Part shown: piece after piece, positions 1 to 10,391 of the stretch
Position numbering within the stretch: the first letter of the stretch is position 1
Layout: the number at the start of each line of letters is the position of its first letter
Assembly: GCA_010093605.1 (NCBI GenBank)
Contig: MU004202.1
Location: forward strand, 73,560 to 137,559
Direction: 5' to 3'
Source: Lophium mytilinum
Lineage: Eukaryota; Ascomycota; Dothideomycetes; Mytilinidiales; Mytilinidiaceae
DNA: 64,000 bases
The notes under the pieces: generated by a model
The model's database searches: none
What the model saw: only the letters and a program-made list of their open reading frames with translations
Told to the model about the DNA's origin: nothing
Translations under genes and position numbers: made by a program

Positions 1-160
1 CCCTACTCGAGTCATAAGGGGGATCGAAATCAAAAGACTTTGTACATATGCCAGCCAATACCATTTTCCTTGCCGTACGCCATCCATAGTTCGAACAGTG
101 CAGATCAACGCCTGTGGATGCATTCAAACTCGTATCTCGCCATCCAGAAGAAAAAGCTTG

Positions 161-735
161 TTAAGTGCCGCTCGCCTTCTGAGCATTGAATTCGTCCCGT
201 GCGATGGTGAACTTGTCCATCACGACGTCGCAGAGGTCCGAGAGGTCGTTCAGCCCTTTTTCGAGGACATCGTAGACGCTTACTTTATCTTTCTGCAGTG
301 TTAGATGGAAGAAGAAGATGCTATGGGAAACTCAAAGGAGCTTGTACGAACCATATGTCTGGATACGGAGATGCATTTTTGCTTCTGATGGATGTGGAAT
401 AGAGTAGCCACAGAACTCGACATCGGGGCTTGGTGGTGTTAGTAGCTTCTTTGGCTTGTAGTAGGAAATGAATGGAGATAGAGCACTTACTTCTTCATGA
501 TGATATACCGCAGCGCATTGCCCAACGTGTGATCCTCGTTCTCGAATTCGAAAGAAGCTGCCTCTTCTGTTGAACCGGGAAGCTACAACGCGTCTCATCA
601 GCCAAAGTGCTCTTACATTCAAACTGCAATAGATCTTCTTCATTTGTAGTCACGTACCACCCTAACCCGCTGCTCCTCCGCCTCTTCCGGTGCTGGACTC
701 TCCACCGCGCCCTCCTCCGCCGGCGCATCTACCAT
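161..735 (-). CDS. RPC19: RNA polymerase I and III subunit AC19 (RPAC2), four exons
   Basis: Small shared subunit of RNA polymerases I and III; it pairs with AC40 in the assembly platform, like bacterial alpha subunits. Exons on the minus strand: 735-658, 582-491, 428-352 and 288-161, giving 124 residues. The start encodes an acidic leader (MVDAPAEEGAVESPAP). The core motif FENEDHTLGNALRYIIMK, then DVEFCGYSIPHPSE and LRIQTYD, are hallmarks of the family. The third intron uses CAGAAAG as acceptor; the earlier CAG would create a stop. Length is close to the yeast protein (about 140). It is divergent from HIS3 with 278 bases between start codons. Splice sites are my reading; the family call is firm. 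Confidence 0.9.
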
Positions 736-1013
736 AGTCGCATCGGTATCACGAGTGGCTGACGGCATTTCGAGAGAATATCGTAAGATCGTTACCCCGC
801 TATATTGTTGTACGAAGGCAGTGGTGAAATCGTGGGTAGTGGTTGTAAAATTTAGAGCTTCTTATCTAATCAGGTCCCGCGATTCATTCATTCGTCACCA
901 GTGGAAAAAGTTCCCCGCCGCCACAAAGAACCTCACCCCCATCCCATACACAACCGCAATTGCTCCTCGAACGTCTCCTAAGCCTCTCCGAATACCCTCG
1001 CGATACTGTAAAT
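736..1013. promoter_or_regulatory. Shared divergent promoter of RPC19 and HIS3
   Basis: The 278 bases between the two start codons must hold both 5' leaders and promoters. I looked for a Gcn4/CPC1-type TGACTCA site, expected for a histidine gene, and saw none. Confidence 0.5.
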
Positions 1014-1757
1014 ATGGCTTCCGAACGGAGAACAACGACGCTGAAGCGCGACACAAACGAAACGAAGATCTCCCTCGCGCTTTCGCTGGACGGCGGTCCC
1101 GTTCCATCGCTCGACGGGGAGGAAGAGGCGGCAAGCACAAATGGCGAGGCTAAGGGCCATGCGGCACAGGTCTCTAAGAGCCAGACGATAGATGTAGACT
1201 CCGGTATCGGCTTTCTGGACCATATGATCCATGCGCTGGCGAAGCATGCGGGATGGAGTTTGAGAATTAGGTGTCGGGGAGATTTGCACAGTACGCTTGA
1301 CAGGTTGATACTGATCATACAAAGACTCTGACATAGTACGTGTGCAGTCGACGACCACCACACAGCCGAAGACACCTTCATCGCGCTCGGCACCGCCTTC
1401 AAAACCTCCCTCGGCTCCTCTACTGGTCTCGCCCGCTTCGGTAGCGCGTACTGTCCGCTTGACGAAGCCCTTTCTCGCGCCGTTATTGATCTATCGAATC
1501 GCCCATACTCCGTAATAGATCTTGGCTTGAAGAGGGAAAAGATTGGGGATCTGAGCTGCGAGATGATACCACATTGCCTTCAGAGCTTTGCGCAGGCGGC
1601 GGGGGTTACGCTGCATGTGGATTGCTTGAGGGGGGATAATGATCATCATCGCGCGGAAAGTGCGTTCAAGGCCCTGGCTGTTGCAACGAGGATGGCCACG
1701 ACGAGGGTCGTGGGGCGAGAGGGGGAGGTGATGAGTACAAAAGGGGTGCTATATTGA
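1014..1757 (+). CDS. HIS3: Imidazoleglycerol-phosphate dehydratase, two exons
   Basis: Catalyses the dehydration of imidazole-glycerol phosphate to imidazole-acetol phosphate in histidine synthesis; cytosolic. Exons 1014-1290 and 1348-1757 give 228 residues, a normal fungal length. Seen in order: [20 protein letters not shown] at the start, [18 protein letters not shown], then [13 protein letters not shown] formed exactly across the intron, and the second metal-binding histidine cluster [13 protein letters not shown] near the end. The His pairs bind the two manganese ions known for this family. The start is the ATG at 1014; upstream codons in the same frame lack an ATG. Confidence 0.95.
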
Positions 1758-2203
1758 TTGGAGATGGATTGGGGGATTCTCTATATGAAAAGGGCGTTAT
1801 GACAGGTACTTCTTGGTTACCGGCATTGCAGAAAAAGGATGGGTGGATCTGGGCCGGGTATGCACATAGCGGGATTGTAGATAGGCGGATTTAAGAACTG
1901 ATATACCAACTTTGGTCATAGAGTCAAAGAATTGACGAACTCCAGACGATATCAACCTAAGATCACAGGAAATAGAAACACGACTCAATTCATGCGATTA
2001 ATATCTGGAAGACACTGTCAATACTCGAGCAGGCATCTGTTAGAAATCACGGCTAAGTAGAACAAGGTGCTGTGTAAAGCTTCTTGAGAAAGAAAACTGT
2101 AAGTCAAGACTAATTTTAATAGGAGAAAATTTGCTGCTGACTAGGAGGCAGCGTAGCATCGCAGAAAAATCCTGCGCCGAGCAATGACTACTCTCAACGT
2201 CCA
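1758..2203. other. Intergenic, HIS3 to NACHT gene (convergent ends)
   Basis: Holds the two 3' ends. No reading frame, repeat or RNA gene that I can support. Confidence 0.6.
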
Positions 2204-5089
2204 CTATCGGGCAAGCTGCCTGTATCCCCTTGCCCTTCGTCCTAAGCAGCTCATGCACTTCCAAGATCTCTCTCGTCTTCTTTCTAATTCCTCGTCGTCT
2301 ATTTCGATCAAGCGGTTTACGTGCTGCTCTGGCAATGCCATTCTGAGCAGATGTAGCGGCACCACATCGCTAGCTTGCGAATCCCTTCCCAGATCAACTC
2401 TGCACTCGGCCCTTAAGTTTGCGCCATGGCGTAAGAATGCCTCGACTACCACGATCACATTTCTGCATTTGTCTGCTTTGACAAAGCATGGGTCGTATTT
2501 TCTCCCACGACCGAAGAATCGTAAAAGATGCTCCCACGGAGTTCGTCCCAGGTATCGCTCGTTCGGGTCCGCGCCATACTTCAGTAGCGTACGACAGCTA
2601 GATACGAATTCAATGCTACCGACGTAAGACGACGCAGCTATGTGCAAGAGTGGAGGAGCTCCATGCAAGCTGTGGACTAGCTTTGGGTCTTTTTCCAGCA
2701 TCGCTTCGATATATCGGATGTTTGGAACCTCGACTGTCTGGTGCAAGATTGTGATTCTGCATGGAGGAATGGATTGCCCAAAATCGCACATGTAAAAGAG
2801 AACATTGCAGCTAGAGGCAAGGCCAAGAGCATGCTTCGTGTGTTGCTCAGCCACGACTTCCAGGTCCGCCAGAAGAGATATCTCTTGATCTATGGTAATG
2901 TCCGGGGCTTCTAGGCACAAACACCATATGATATCTTTCATAGAGACTCCGCATTCCATCGTTTTTAGATGACTAGTAAGACCAGACGCATGACCAGACA
3001 CGTCTTCAAAATTCCATGGAAGTACTTTCAACATGGCAAGATACCCTTGTCGGATGAACCAACCCGGATTGAACTCCGGCTTTGCCCAAGTGACGAGGCG
3101 ATCACGGACTCTTGTTTTGGCCAGAAACTCTTTAGTTGAACGATGTAAGAATGACACATAGCACGGCTTACTGATGACGGCCTGAGCCCATTCTTCCTCC
3201 TTGAGGTTGGAAGGTATCGGGTGGGCCTCAATTAGTCCCCTAGAGACTGAGTTCACTCGTCTTGATGTCTCCTCATAGCGAGCCCGGAGGAGCTTTCTTT
3301 CCAGAGGCCTTGTAGATAAATCGATGCCATAGTCAAGCTCCTTTTGGTCAACATAATAGAACAACATCGTTGGGAGGTATTCATCAAATGGGCGAAAAGT
3401 TCCCATCGCGACCAGAAGGATGCGGGCTAAGTATTGCTGAAGCATCGGTGGCGTTGTAGTCAATATACGATCATATAGGTCTTCCAAGTCGCCCGGAATG
3501 TCGTGGAGAGCTGATCTCAGATCATCTATGCGAGCGCCGATGGAGATACCCTCCAGAAGCAACCGCACTACCAACGTAACCCAGAGGAACACTCCTCTGG
3601 CTTCCTTCACTACGTCCGACACAAGGCTCTGATACTCGACTTCTTCAAACATTTCGCCAAATGTAGCGTTGCGTATCAAGGTATCTTTCACGAAGACTTT
3701 GATATCGTTCACTGTGTGCTCATGAAGTTCGACTTTCCATCTCTCGTTCGTTTGGAAGATTGTGGTCAACGGACCCAGAGGTCGACTTGAAATGCACAAT
3801 TTGACGTTTGGCGGCTTTGCAAGATCCAGGATAGTTTCAACTATCTCGTAACCAATACCCTCGTATTCGTCGAGGGCATCGATGAAAAAGAAGAAATTTG
3901 AGTCGATACTTCCAAGTCTTTCAATGATCGAGGTGAGCAAGCGTTGAAGTTCTGGCTCTTCCCATTCGGCGGCGTGATACATCCTTCCAAGTTGAGCTTC
4001 CCTTTTCAATTCAGTCACTTTCGTGTCGCAAACATCTTCTATCATTTCCGGATGTCTTCGAAGCACTTGATAAATAATGGCACGCAGCAGCCCTTTCTTC
4101 GATCTTTCCAAGGAGGAACCAGCGGCCCAGAAGAAGTAATTCGCTTTCACCAGCCTTTTTCCCTTTGCCCATTTACACAGTATCTTATCGACGTCAGGAT
4201 TTTGCCATATGTACTTCATCAAAGTACTTTTACCACTGCCGGGCTTCCCTGCTACCCAGAATATCTTACTCCCTGGCTGATCAGCCTCGAGCCACTCTCG
4301 GAAATGAACTTCTGATCTGCTATTCTCTTGATTCTTGTCTTCCGGGCTGAGTATCCACTTGAAGGTATCCGTATGCGATCCTTTCACCGCTCTAAGTCTC
4401 TGCTCCATCTGGTTGAATTTCAATGAGTTGAGAATCCAGTGTTCAGCTTCTCGTCTCAGATGCAATTCCTCTTTTTCTCTCGCTAGTACGGCAAATTGAA
4501 GTAACGTCCTGTTGTCACTTCGATTGCTCTCAAGCTGAAACTTGAGCTCGTTCAACGTCTTTTGCATCTCAAATCTTAATCGCTTGGATTCTTCCGAATG
4601 AATCTGATTATATTCTTGACTGTCCCGATTGGTATTCTGAACCTCATGAGTGAGACTCTTGATGGCTAGCTGAAAGTTGATTGTATTCTGACCAGTTATC
4701 GCCCCACGTAGAGAATCCAGACGTTGCTGCAGCTCTTTCAATTTCTCCCTTTTCAATATCTTTTTCATAGCCACTAAGAAAGCCGCGGAGCGCGAACGAT
4801 CCTTCGTCATCTTTACCGACTTAACGGTTTCCATGCATTCATTTGTGAGCGTCTCGCATTGCGCCGCAAGCTTCAGCATGACCGAGCCAGGTTTCGAAGT
4901 CGCAGACTCAGTCGCGATCTTGTCCATAATGTCTTTGAGGCTTTCTGCTTGTGTCTCGATCTCTTCATCTTCTCTAGAGGTGCCGGAGGTCGACTGGGAT
5001 ACTTCGTTGAAAGTGGAGACGAGTTTAAGGCCACATTCAATAAATTGAATGATGCTACCGGCTAGCGAGATTGCCGTGAAAGGATCCAT
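2204..5089 (-). CDS. NACHT-domain NLR-like protein with degenerate ankyrin C-terminus
   Basis: A 961-residue single-exon STAND NTPase. The first ~130 residues (MDPFTAISLAGSIIQFIECG...) match the fungal N-terminal domain common on NACHT and ankyrin proteins; residues ~150-235 look coiled-coil. The P-loop GKPGSGKST lies at ~281-289 and the Walker B region FFFIDALDE at ~400-408. After a helical region, the C-terminal ~150 residues hold weak ankyrin-like units (LLHIAASS, LLKYGADPNE, FLRHGANL). Such proteins are the fungal counterparts of animal and plant NLRs and some act in non-self recognition; the role here is inferred. A related N-terminal relic lies at 6.8-7.2 kb. Confidence 0.88.
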   Translation of the reverse strand: MDPFTAISLAGSIIQFIECGLKLVSTFNEVSQSTSGTSREDEEIETQAESLKDIMDKIATESATSKPGSVMLKLAAQCETLTNECMETVKSVKMTKDRSRSAAFLVAMKKILKREKLKELQQRLDSLRGAITGQNTINFQLAIKSLTHEVQNTNRDSQEYNQIHSEESKRLRFEMQKTLNELKFQLESNRSDNRTLLQFAVLAREKEELHLRREAEHWILNSLKFNQMEQRLRAVKGSHTDTFKWILSPEDKNQENSRSEVHFREWLEADQPGSKIFWVAGKPGSGKSTLMKYIWQNPDVDKILCKWAKGKRLVKANYFFWAAGSSLERSKKGLLRAIIYQVLRRHPEMIEDVCDTKVTELKREAQLGRMYHAAEWEEPELQRLLTSIIERLGSIDSNFFFFIDALDEYEGIGYEIVETILDLAKPPNVKLCISSRPLGPLTTIFQTNERWKVELHEHTVNDIKVFVKDTLIRNATFGEMFEEVEYQSLVSDVVKEARGVFLWVTLVVRLLLEGISIGARIDDLRSALHDIPGDLEDLYDRILTTTPPMLQQYLARILLVAMGTFRPFDEYLPTMLFYYVDQKELDYGIDLSTRPLERKLLRARYEETSRRVNSVSRGLIEAHPIPSNLKEEEWAQAVISKPCYVSFLHRSTKEFLAKTRVRDRLVTWAKPEFNPGWFIRQGYLAMLKVLPWNFEDVSGHASGLTSHLKTMECGVSMKDIIWCLCLEAPDITIDQEISLLADLEVVAEQHTKHALGLASSCNVLFYMCDFGQSIPPCRITILHQTVEVPNIRYIEAMLEKDPKLVHSLHGAPPLLHIAASSYVGSIEFVSSCRTLLKYGADPNERYLGRTPWEHLLRFFGRGRKYDPCFVKADKCRNVIVVVEAFLRHGANLRAECRVDLGRDSQASDVVPLHLLRMALPEQHVNRLIEIDDEELERRRERSWKCMSCLGRRARGYRQLAR

Positions 5090-5587
5090 AACGACGTCTC
5101 AGGTCCACTAGGACGAAAGACTCGCAAGATATAGATGTGAGAGTGGAGAAGATATGAGTAGAATCCAAGACGCGGGGAGAGAAGACTCCAAGCATGTGTG
5201 ACCTTTCCACCTGCACCGGTTTCTCGTGAGTACGGAACACAACCAACGAATCAGTAGTACACGACCATCTCACGACGGGAAGCTGCATTTGCCATCACAC
5301 AAGCTGATAAGCTAACCGGTTTTCTATCAATTTGAGTGCAGCAACGCGAAGGAATCATGATCAGCCAATGGAAATCTTTATCTTGATGCACTAAGTTCCC
5401 TAAAGCTGTTGGAGCCGAGTGCAATAGCTTTGAGACCGCCTGGGGGGGGCTCAGTGTCGTCAAGTGTTTGCCAAAGAGCCCCCAAACTTTTCACAATTGA
5501 AGTTCGACGACCAAAGACGGGCTGATTCAGCTACAAAAATGTATATCCAAGCATAGTTCACGTTATATGCCAGAAGTGCGTGAATAA
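5090..5587. other. 5' flank of the NACHT gene
   Basis: Promoter and leader region of the minus-strand NACHT gene. Contains a run of seven G at about 5442-5448. No coding signal that I recognise. Confidence 0.5.
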
Positions 5588-5595
5588 TTGCACAA

Positions 5596-6243
5596 GGGGA
5601 GGGGTTCTAACACACCCCCTTTTCACTCTATATACACCTCCTTCTTACTCAACGCACACTACCCTTATGTCTGATCTTCTAATTAGCCTAGAGGGTCGCT
5701 CCAACGCCTCTAATTCGCTTACTCAAGTTGCTTGTAAACTATAATTACTCTCTCTAAATGCGGCGTGGCTATAAATAATTACATTCTTATCCTCTACTAT
5801 AATATACTTACTATAGACCTCCAGCGCTACTGCTAGAGGCCTATAACTTCTTAAAGCACTATAAAGAAGGCAGTATAGTAGTAGAACAGCGCTTATTCTT
5901 ATCCTTAGCCATATCCTGCCCTAAGCGTTACTGTAGGGGGCTACACTTAATGCGGAGGAGCCGTAATAAGGTAAGGTTTTGACTATTTTAGCATGCTCCT
6001 AGGCACGTAGGCATGTATGTAGCAACATAATAGCCTATATATATAGGAAACGGGAGGTATATCTAGTAAAGTAGGTATACTGCATAGCCTTACTATATAA
6101 CATGGATGCGCGTAAGAATTATACGCCGGACCAGTAACCCGAGCCCTTCGAGCCAATTAGAAGATTAGACTGAAGGGCGTGTGGATGGATCAATGAAAGG
6201 GGTGTGTTACGAGCTAAAAGGGGGTGTGTTAAAACCCCTCTCC
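5596..6243. mobile_element. hAT-like MITE, 648 bp, with 8-bp target duplication
   Basis: Both ends carry the terminal inverted repeat: left GGGGAGGGGTTCTAACACAC and onward through a C-run and TTTT; the right end read in reverse starts GGAGAGGGGTTTTAACACAC and continues likewise. The 8-base direct repeat TTGCACAA flanks it exactly (5588-5595 and 6244-6251), as expected for the hAT superfamily. Arm similarity continues inward for about 100 bases: 5661-5700 and 6141-6180 share an inverted CTTCTAATTaGCC block. The interior is AT-rich and has no transposase, so it is a non-autonomous element. The intact target duplication suggests a fairly recent insertion. Confidence 0.85.
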
Positions 6244-6559
6244 TTGCACAATTAGAAAACCTGAGATAAGAATCCTGTGGAAGATAGGACAAACACTTGT
6301 TTCAGACTGGTTATGAGCACGACAGGATTAAAAGCAGTACAAAATATCAGCATCTGATAAACATCAACTTCTCTTCTACTTCTCCTTCAGAATAGCGGAG
6401 TCGCAGTGCTACGGTATTTGCGCGGCCATATTAGATACCGACAAAGACATTATATAATTTTTTAGCTGTAAAGCCAAGGGTGAAGTTTCTCAGTCACGAT
6501 TTTAAACAAGACCGAAACCTGTATTGCGTGGGAAACAATGATTCAGACACCGAATAATC

Positions 6560-6699
6560 TAAATACAAAACTTAAAAAGAAGGAGACTGACGGTCAGTTT
6601 GGCGCGACATGAAATGTGATTTCAAGAAAAGAAAATTCCAAGTACCGGAAAATTTAAATACAAAAGTTAGGAGAAGAAAGCCTTGCCAGTCAGTCTGGT
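6560..6699. repeat. Two imperfect ~43-bp direct repeats, 95 bp apart
   Basis: Copies at 6560-6602 and 6655-6699 both begin TAAATACAAAA and end in a CAGTyTGG block, with about three quarters of bases shared. They lie between the MITE and the NLR relic. The remaining sequence from 6252 to 6830 shows no supported gene; the short plus-strand frame at 6609-6833 has no recognisable features. Confidence 0.6.
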
Positions 6700-6829
6700 T
6701 CAACAAGAATTCAAACCCGGACAAAGAAGAATACTCGGTCCAAGTTCCGCCTGAATCTGAACTGACTGCGCAGAAAGGCACCTTTGCATTCCCACACTCA
6801 ACTGCTGTAACTGTCGCTGATGACAACTT

Positions 6830-7175
6830 ATAGTATCCTTCTTGAACACGTTCTTCATCGCCGTGATTAGCACATTCTAAAGAGTCCCCTTCCCCTGGAC
6901 TTTGAGTTTGTACAACACTAGTGTCATCTCGTCGTTCAGCCTCTTGAATTCTTTGGCGAGTTTCATTACCGCGAGAAGAAGTTTCGTAGAGTTGCTTTTG
7001 GTCGTGATTTTCGAGGTTTGCGCGGACAGGTTCGTGACGAGCGCTTCCAGTTCATCGTTCCGCCACGAAGTTCCGGAAGTAAGTCGTGCATGTCTTTGAA
7101 TATGGCCACGATTTTCATGCCGAGATCGACGAATTGGATGATGTCAGATGTGAGGCCGAGTGCTGCGAGCTCCAT
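6830..7175 (-). pseudogene. Relic of the N-terminal domain of a NACHT/ankyrin-type protein
   Basis: Starts with MELAALGLTSDIIQFVDLG, matching residues 1-20 of the intact NACHT gene in spacing and character (MDPFTAISLAGSIIQFIECG). After DLLPE the homologous frame shifts by one base: the other frame then reads DELEALVTNLSAQ, KLLLAVMKLAKEF and KLKVQGKGTL, meets an in-frame TAG, and continues NVLITAMKNVFKK, which aligns with FLVAMKKILKRE at ~105-115 of the intact protein. No NACHT domain follows. It is best read as the decayed 5' end of a second, tandem family member. An intron explaining the shift cannot be excluded, but the TAG argues against it. Confidence 0.7.
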
Positions 7176-8025
7176 TTTGCTTCGGTGACGCTGGATGTTA
7201 AGTTTCAGGAGCAAGTGATGGGAGAAAGTGGGAGGGTTCGCTCAAGATGCCGTGTGCTCCCACGTAAAGAACCTAAATTAAGAGCGCACTGTTCGTATCA
7301 CCGTTTGTTTAACGATATACAGTTGTATGGGCTCATTTCAATTAGTGTGGGTAGCTGCACCTATGTGGAAACCCAGTGCTACTAAGGATTCCCCGGTTAG
7401 CCAATATTTGCACGCGTATCAGGCACGAGAACGCATGAACGGTCGCAGTGCAACCCGACTTGGGATCACGAACTTCTGGACCATTCCTCAGTAGCACTCA
7501 TACTAAACCATGGGATATTTGTCCTGTTGTGACGCACCTCCTGCATCCCTGATGAGGCTCGAACAATGATAACCCACGGTCAGTCGTTTGTGCACTCCTG
7601 CACGCCGCCGTCCGAGGTCCCTCAATGCGTTATTAGAAATCTAGATGAGATGTGAAAGTCCAGAGTGTACAAATTGAAACGGTATCAAAGCTTCTGATCG
7701 ACTGCGGTTCGGAGTGCTTCAACACCTAATTAGAAAGTAGCAAAAGGAGTCAGAACGTGGGGCAAGAGCAGGTGAAAGACACGGTTCAGCTAACGAGGAC
7801 AAGCCTCACTGCCGCATATTCGATTCTACTTACATATCCCACCGCGCCGAAACGCAGTCCGACCCGCCAAGATATGCTCCCAGTCAAGAAAGCCCGTCTT
7901 CGCGCCATAAACCGATTCGCCGCAGTCGCCGCAAACTCCCCGATAGAACCCGCTGAAAGGATTGCCAGATCAGTATACCCTGCGCACAAATACAGTTGAA
8001 TTGCTCCTGCAACTTCATCCCCACC
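7176..8025. other. Intergenic, NLR relic to POP2
   Basis: About 850 bases with no supported gene. Reading frames at 7757-7999 are short and unlike known families. It includes the 3' end of POP2 (stop at 8026). Confidence 0.5.
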
Positions 8026-9686
8026 TTACTTGCCGCCGTATGTAAAGTTGCCGAACGCACCACCCGGCGTCATCAGCCCCCCGTGCGGACCCGGCGTGCC
8101 AGCCAGCCCCGCGGGATTCGTCGTTGGTGTACTCGGTCCGTCGCCGCGATGTGTTCCAGGTGTGCCGCCAGTGTGGAAGCTCATCATGCCCTGTCCGTTC
8201 ATTCCTTGCTGGTATGCGGCTCCGCCTGCTGCTAGCGCCGCCGCTTGAGTTGCCGCCGATGCAGGGGGAGCGACGCCGGTGAGACCCCACATCTGCCCGT
8301 TCATGTCCTCCGGGAGGTTGCCGTCGAAAACCTTCTTGCGGAGCTCCCAGAAAACACTGCCAGTGAGCCAGGCATCGGAGCCGGCGGAGTGCTGTGTGCC
8401 TACCCTCTGGCAGCCTAGCTCGTCGGCGAGGTCTTGGAGGCCGGATTTCTGGCCGAGGTTTGTGAGGATGGTTGCTGCTTGGCTATTGATAACGCCCTTG
8501 TTGAGCATCTTGTTGGCATGGCGCCAGAGGAACTTGACATCGAGAACATTGGGGAAGAAAAGGTTGACGAGATGGCGGTAGCTGTCTTCGTCCGCGGGCA
8601 GTTGCTGACACCAGAGCATCTTGACAAGGTAGGCGAAGTCGTAGCCAGAGTGGAAAGATATCCAGTTCACGTCGGTGTCGAGGGTAAGACCAGATGTTAA
8701 CAGCAGCGAACCGAACTCCTGCGGGTCAATGCCATCCTTTGCATGCTTTTCGAAATCCGCCCCGCTCTTCTTGAGAATCTGTATAGACTCTTCATTGTAC
8801 ATGTCGTTTTCGAGTGAAAATTGGAAATTAAAGGTCCAAGTGCATGGGCACATGATGAGATTGTTTGCGTATTGTGGTCGACTAGCAGACTCGATGGCGG
8901 AGGACTCGAGCTGGTTCGGGGGTAGATCGCCGTTGACGGAGAACAGTGTTATGCCGAGTTGTATTATCTTGAGGAGGTCGACGTTGCAGCGGACCGTCTG
9001 GTAGTGATAGGATGCCTTGGTGTGAAAGTCGCCCATAGGTCGGGCGACTACACCAGGGAACTCGGTGTCCTCCAATTCAAAGGCGTTAGTATAGTGCTTG
9101 AAATTTCCACGTCCCTATCCAAAGAAAGAAGGTTAATACTCCACCTGAAATATAATGCAGAAATCGAGGCAGATTACCCAAGATGCATATTTTTAAAGCT
9201 CATTTCAAATCGCGTGCATCTTGGACTCACCATGCTGATATATGGATATCGCTCCACTAGAGCCCTCAGAATCTTCATCTCTTGCGCAAGATTCGCCTTC
9301 CACACCTCTCTTATCCGCTGGTTGATGCCCTTGCCTCCGTCCTGTGCTCTCCCCATCGCCGCCTCTTGTTGCAGCTGCGCGCCGTGCGCGAAGCCCATCT
9401 GTGCTGCATGGCTCGCCAGACCGGTCCCTCCGCCTCCTAAGCCCCCAGCTCCGCCTAGGCCACCTGCACCGAGTGCTCCTCCTAGCCCGGGATTCGCGCC
9501 GGGGAAGTTATTCTGAGTGGGTCCGAAGAGGTTGATGTTGTGAGCTTGACCAGCTGCCCCCCCAAAGCCTGGATGACCGAGATTTTGCTGGTGCTGCTGG
9601 ATATGCTGCTGCGGGTGTAGTTGGTGGTTCGAGAGGTGAGAGAACGGGTTCGCCTGGCCCTGGAAGCGCGACACGGTGGGTGGCAT
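8026..9686 (-). CDS. POP2: CCR4-NOT deadenylase subunit POP2/CAF1, two exons
   Basis: 3'-5' exonuclease that shortens mRNA poly(A) tails in the CCR4-NOT complex. Exons 9686-9231 and 9069-8026 give 499 residues. Residues 1-~110 are Gln/His/Gly-rich and disordered; then INQRIREVWKANLAQEM begins the DEDD nuclease fold. The intron falls immediately before the first catalytic motif, so DTEFPGVV (Asp153, Glu155) opens exon 2. Later come the second Asp region (WISFHSGYDFAYL), DVKFL, and LGCQRVGTQHSAGSDAWLT with the final His and Asp. The C-terminus is a Gly/Ala/Pro-rich tail of about 90 residues. The call is firm. Confidence 0.95.
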
Positions 9687-9990
9687 GTTGCTATCGCGAA
9701 TGTAGCTGTGTGGTCCGTTGGAGGCTACGAGGCGCGTTCATCCGGAGTAATGAGGTGTTCGTGCTCGGTGAAATCCAGTTCAAGAATGCAGATTGCAGTG
9801 AAGGTGATTGCACTCAACGTGATGGGAGCAGACCGTGTGGTTGGTAGGTAGAACTGTGATGCTGTAGGTGGTGTTGTAGGGCTCAAAGTTCGAGGTCTGG
9901 AAGTCGCGGAATTTGCCAAGCCCGAGCTACTTGGACGACCGCAACTCCCCTCCACGACACCCTCTCACTACGCAGCCATCTAGAGGACAA

Positions 9991-10067
9991 GTAAGTGAAT
10001 GAGTTGGCATGGACAGAGCCGATTTTGTCTATAGCTCGTGCTGAACAGTTGCTAATCGTGCCTGCAG
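9991..10067 (+). other. Likely 5'-UTR intron of the NDUFB3-type gene
   Basis: A donor GTAAGT follows GGACAA at 9990, with branch-like GCTAATC at ~10050 and acceptor CCTGCAG ending seven bases before the ATG at 10075. This would put an intron wholly in the leader. Confidence 0.6.
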
Positions 10068-10074
10068 CTTCACA

Positions 10075-10391
10075 ATGGCTCCAAAAGGACCCTCCATCAC
10101 CGGCTTCGACCCCAAGAAGTTTGCGGCGGCTTCGGGACAGCGAGCGGGCGATCCCTGGAGCAGAGCGTATGTCTCGAGTCTATCATTCCTCCCTGCGACC
10201 TATATGCAAGCCGTGGCTGACCTTCATACAGAGAAGCATGGCGATACACCGGCCCCTTCACTCGATTCAACCGATTCAAGAGCGCTTTTCCCGGGCTTGG
10301 CATAGCTACCGTCGCATTCGCAGGATACGTGGCTGCAGAACACTTCTTCTTCAACACAGAAGAACACGGCCATGGCGAAGAGCACCATTGA
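10075..10391 (+). CDS. NADH:ubiquinone oxidoreductase B12-type subunit (NDUFB3 family), two exons
   Basis: Accessory subunit of mitochondrial complex I in the inner membrane. Exons 10075-10166 and 10232-10391 encode 83 residues. Exon 1 gives MAPKGPSITGFDPKKF and DPWSRA; exon 2 gives EAWRYTGPFTRFNRFK, the family signature, then a single membrane helix GLGIATVAFAGYVAAEHFFF and a His-rich end (HGHGEEHH). Length fits the family (70-100). The gene is divergent from POP2. The protein is split by the intron into pieces too short to stand out alone. Confidence 0.88.

Noticed and set aside
884-1402. A 172-codon minus-strand frame over HIS3
   Set aside because: It is antisense to the HIS3 exons, which carry all the family motifs.
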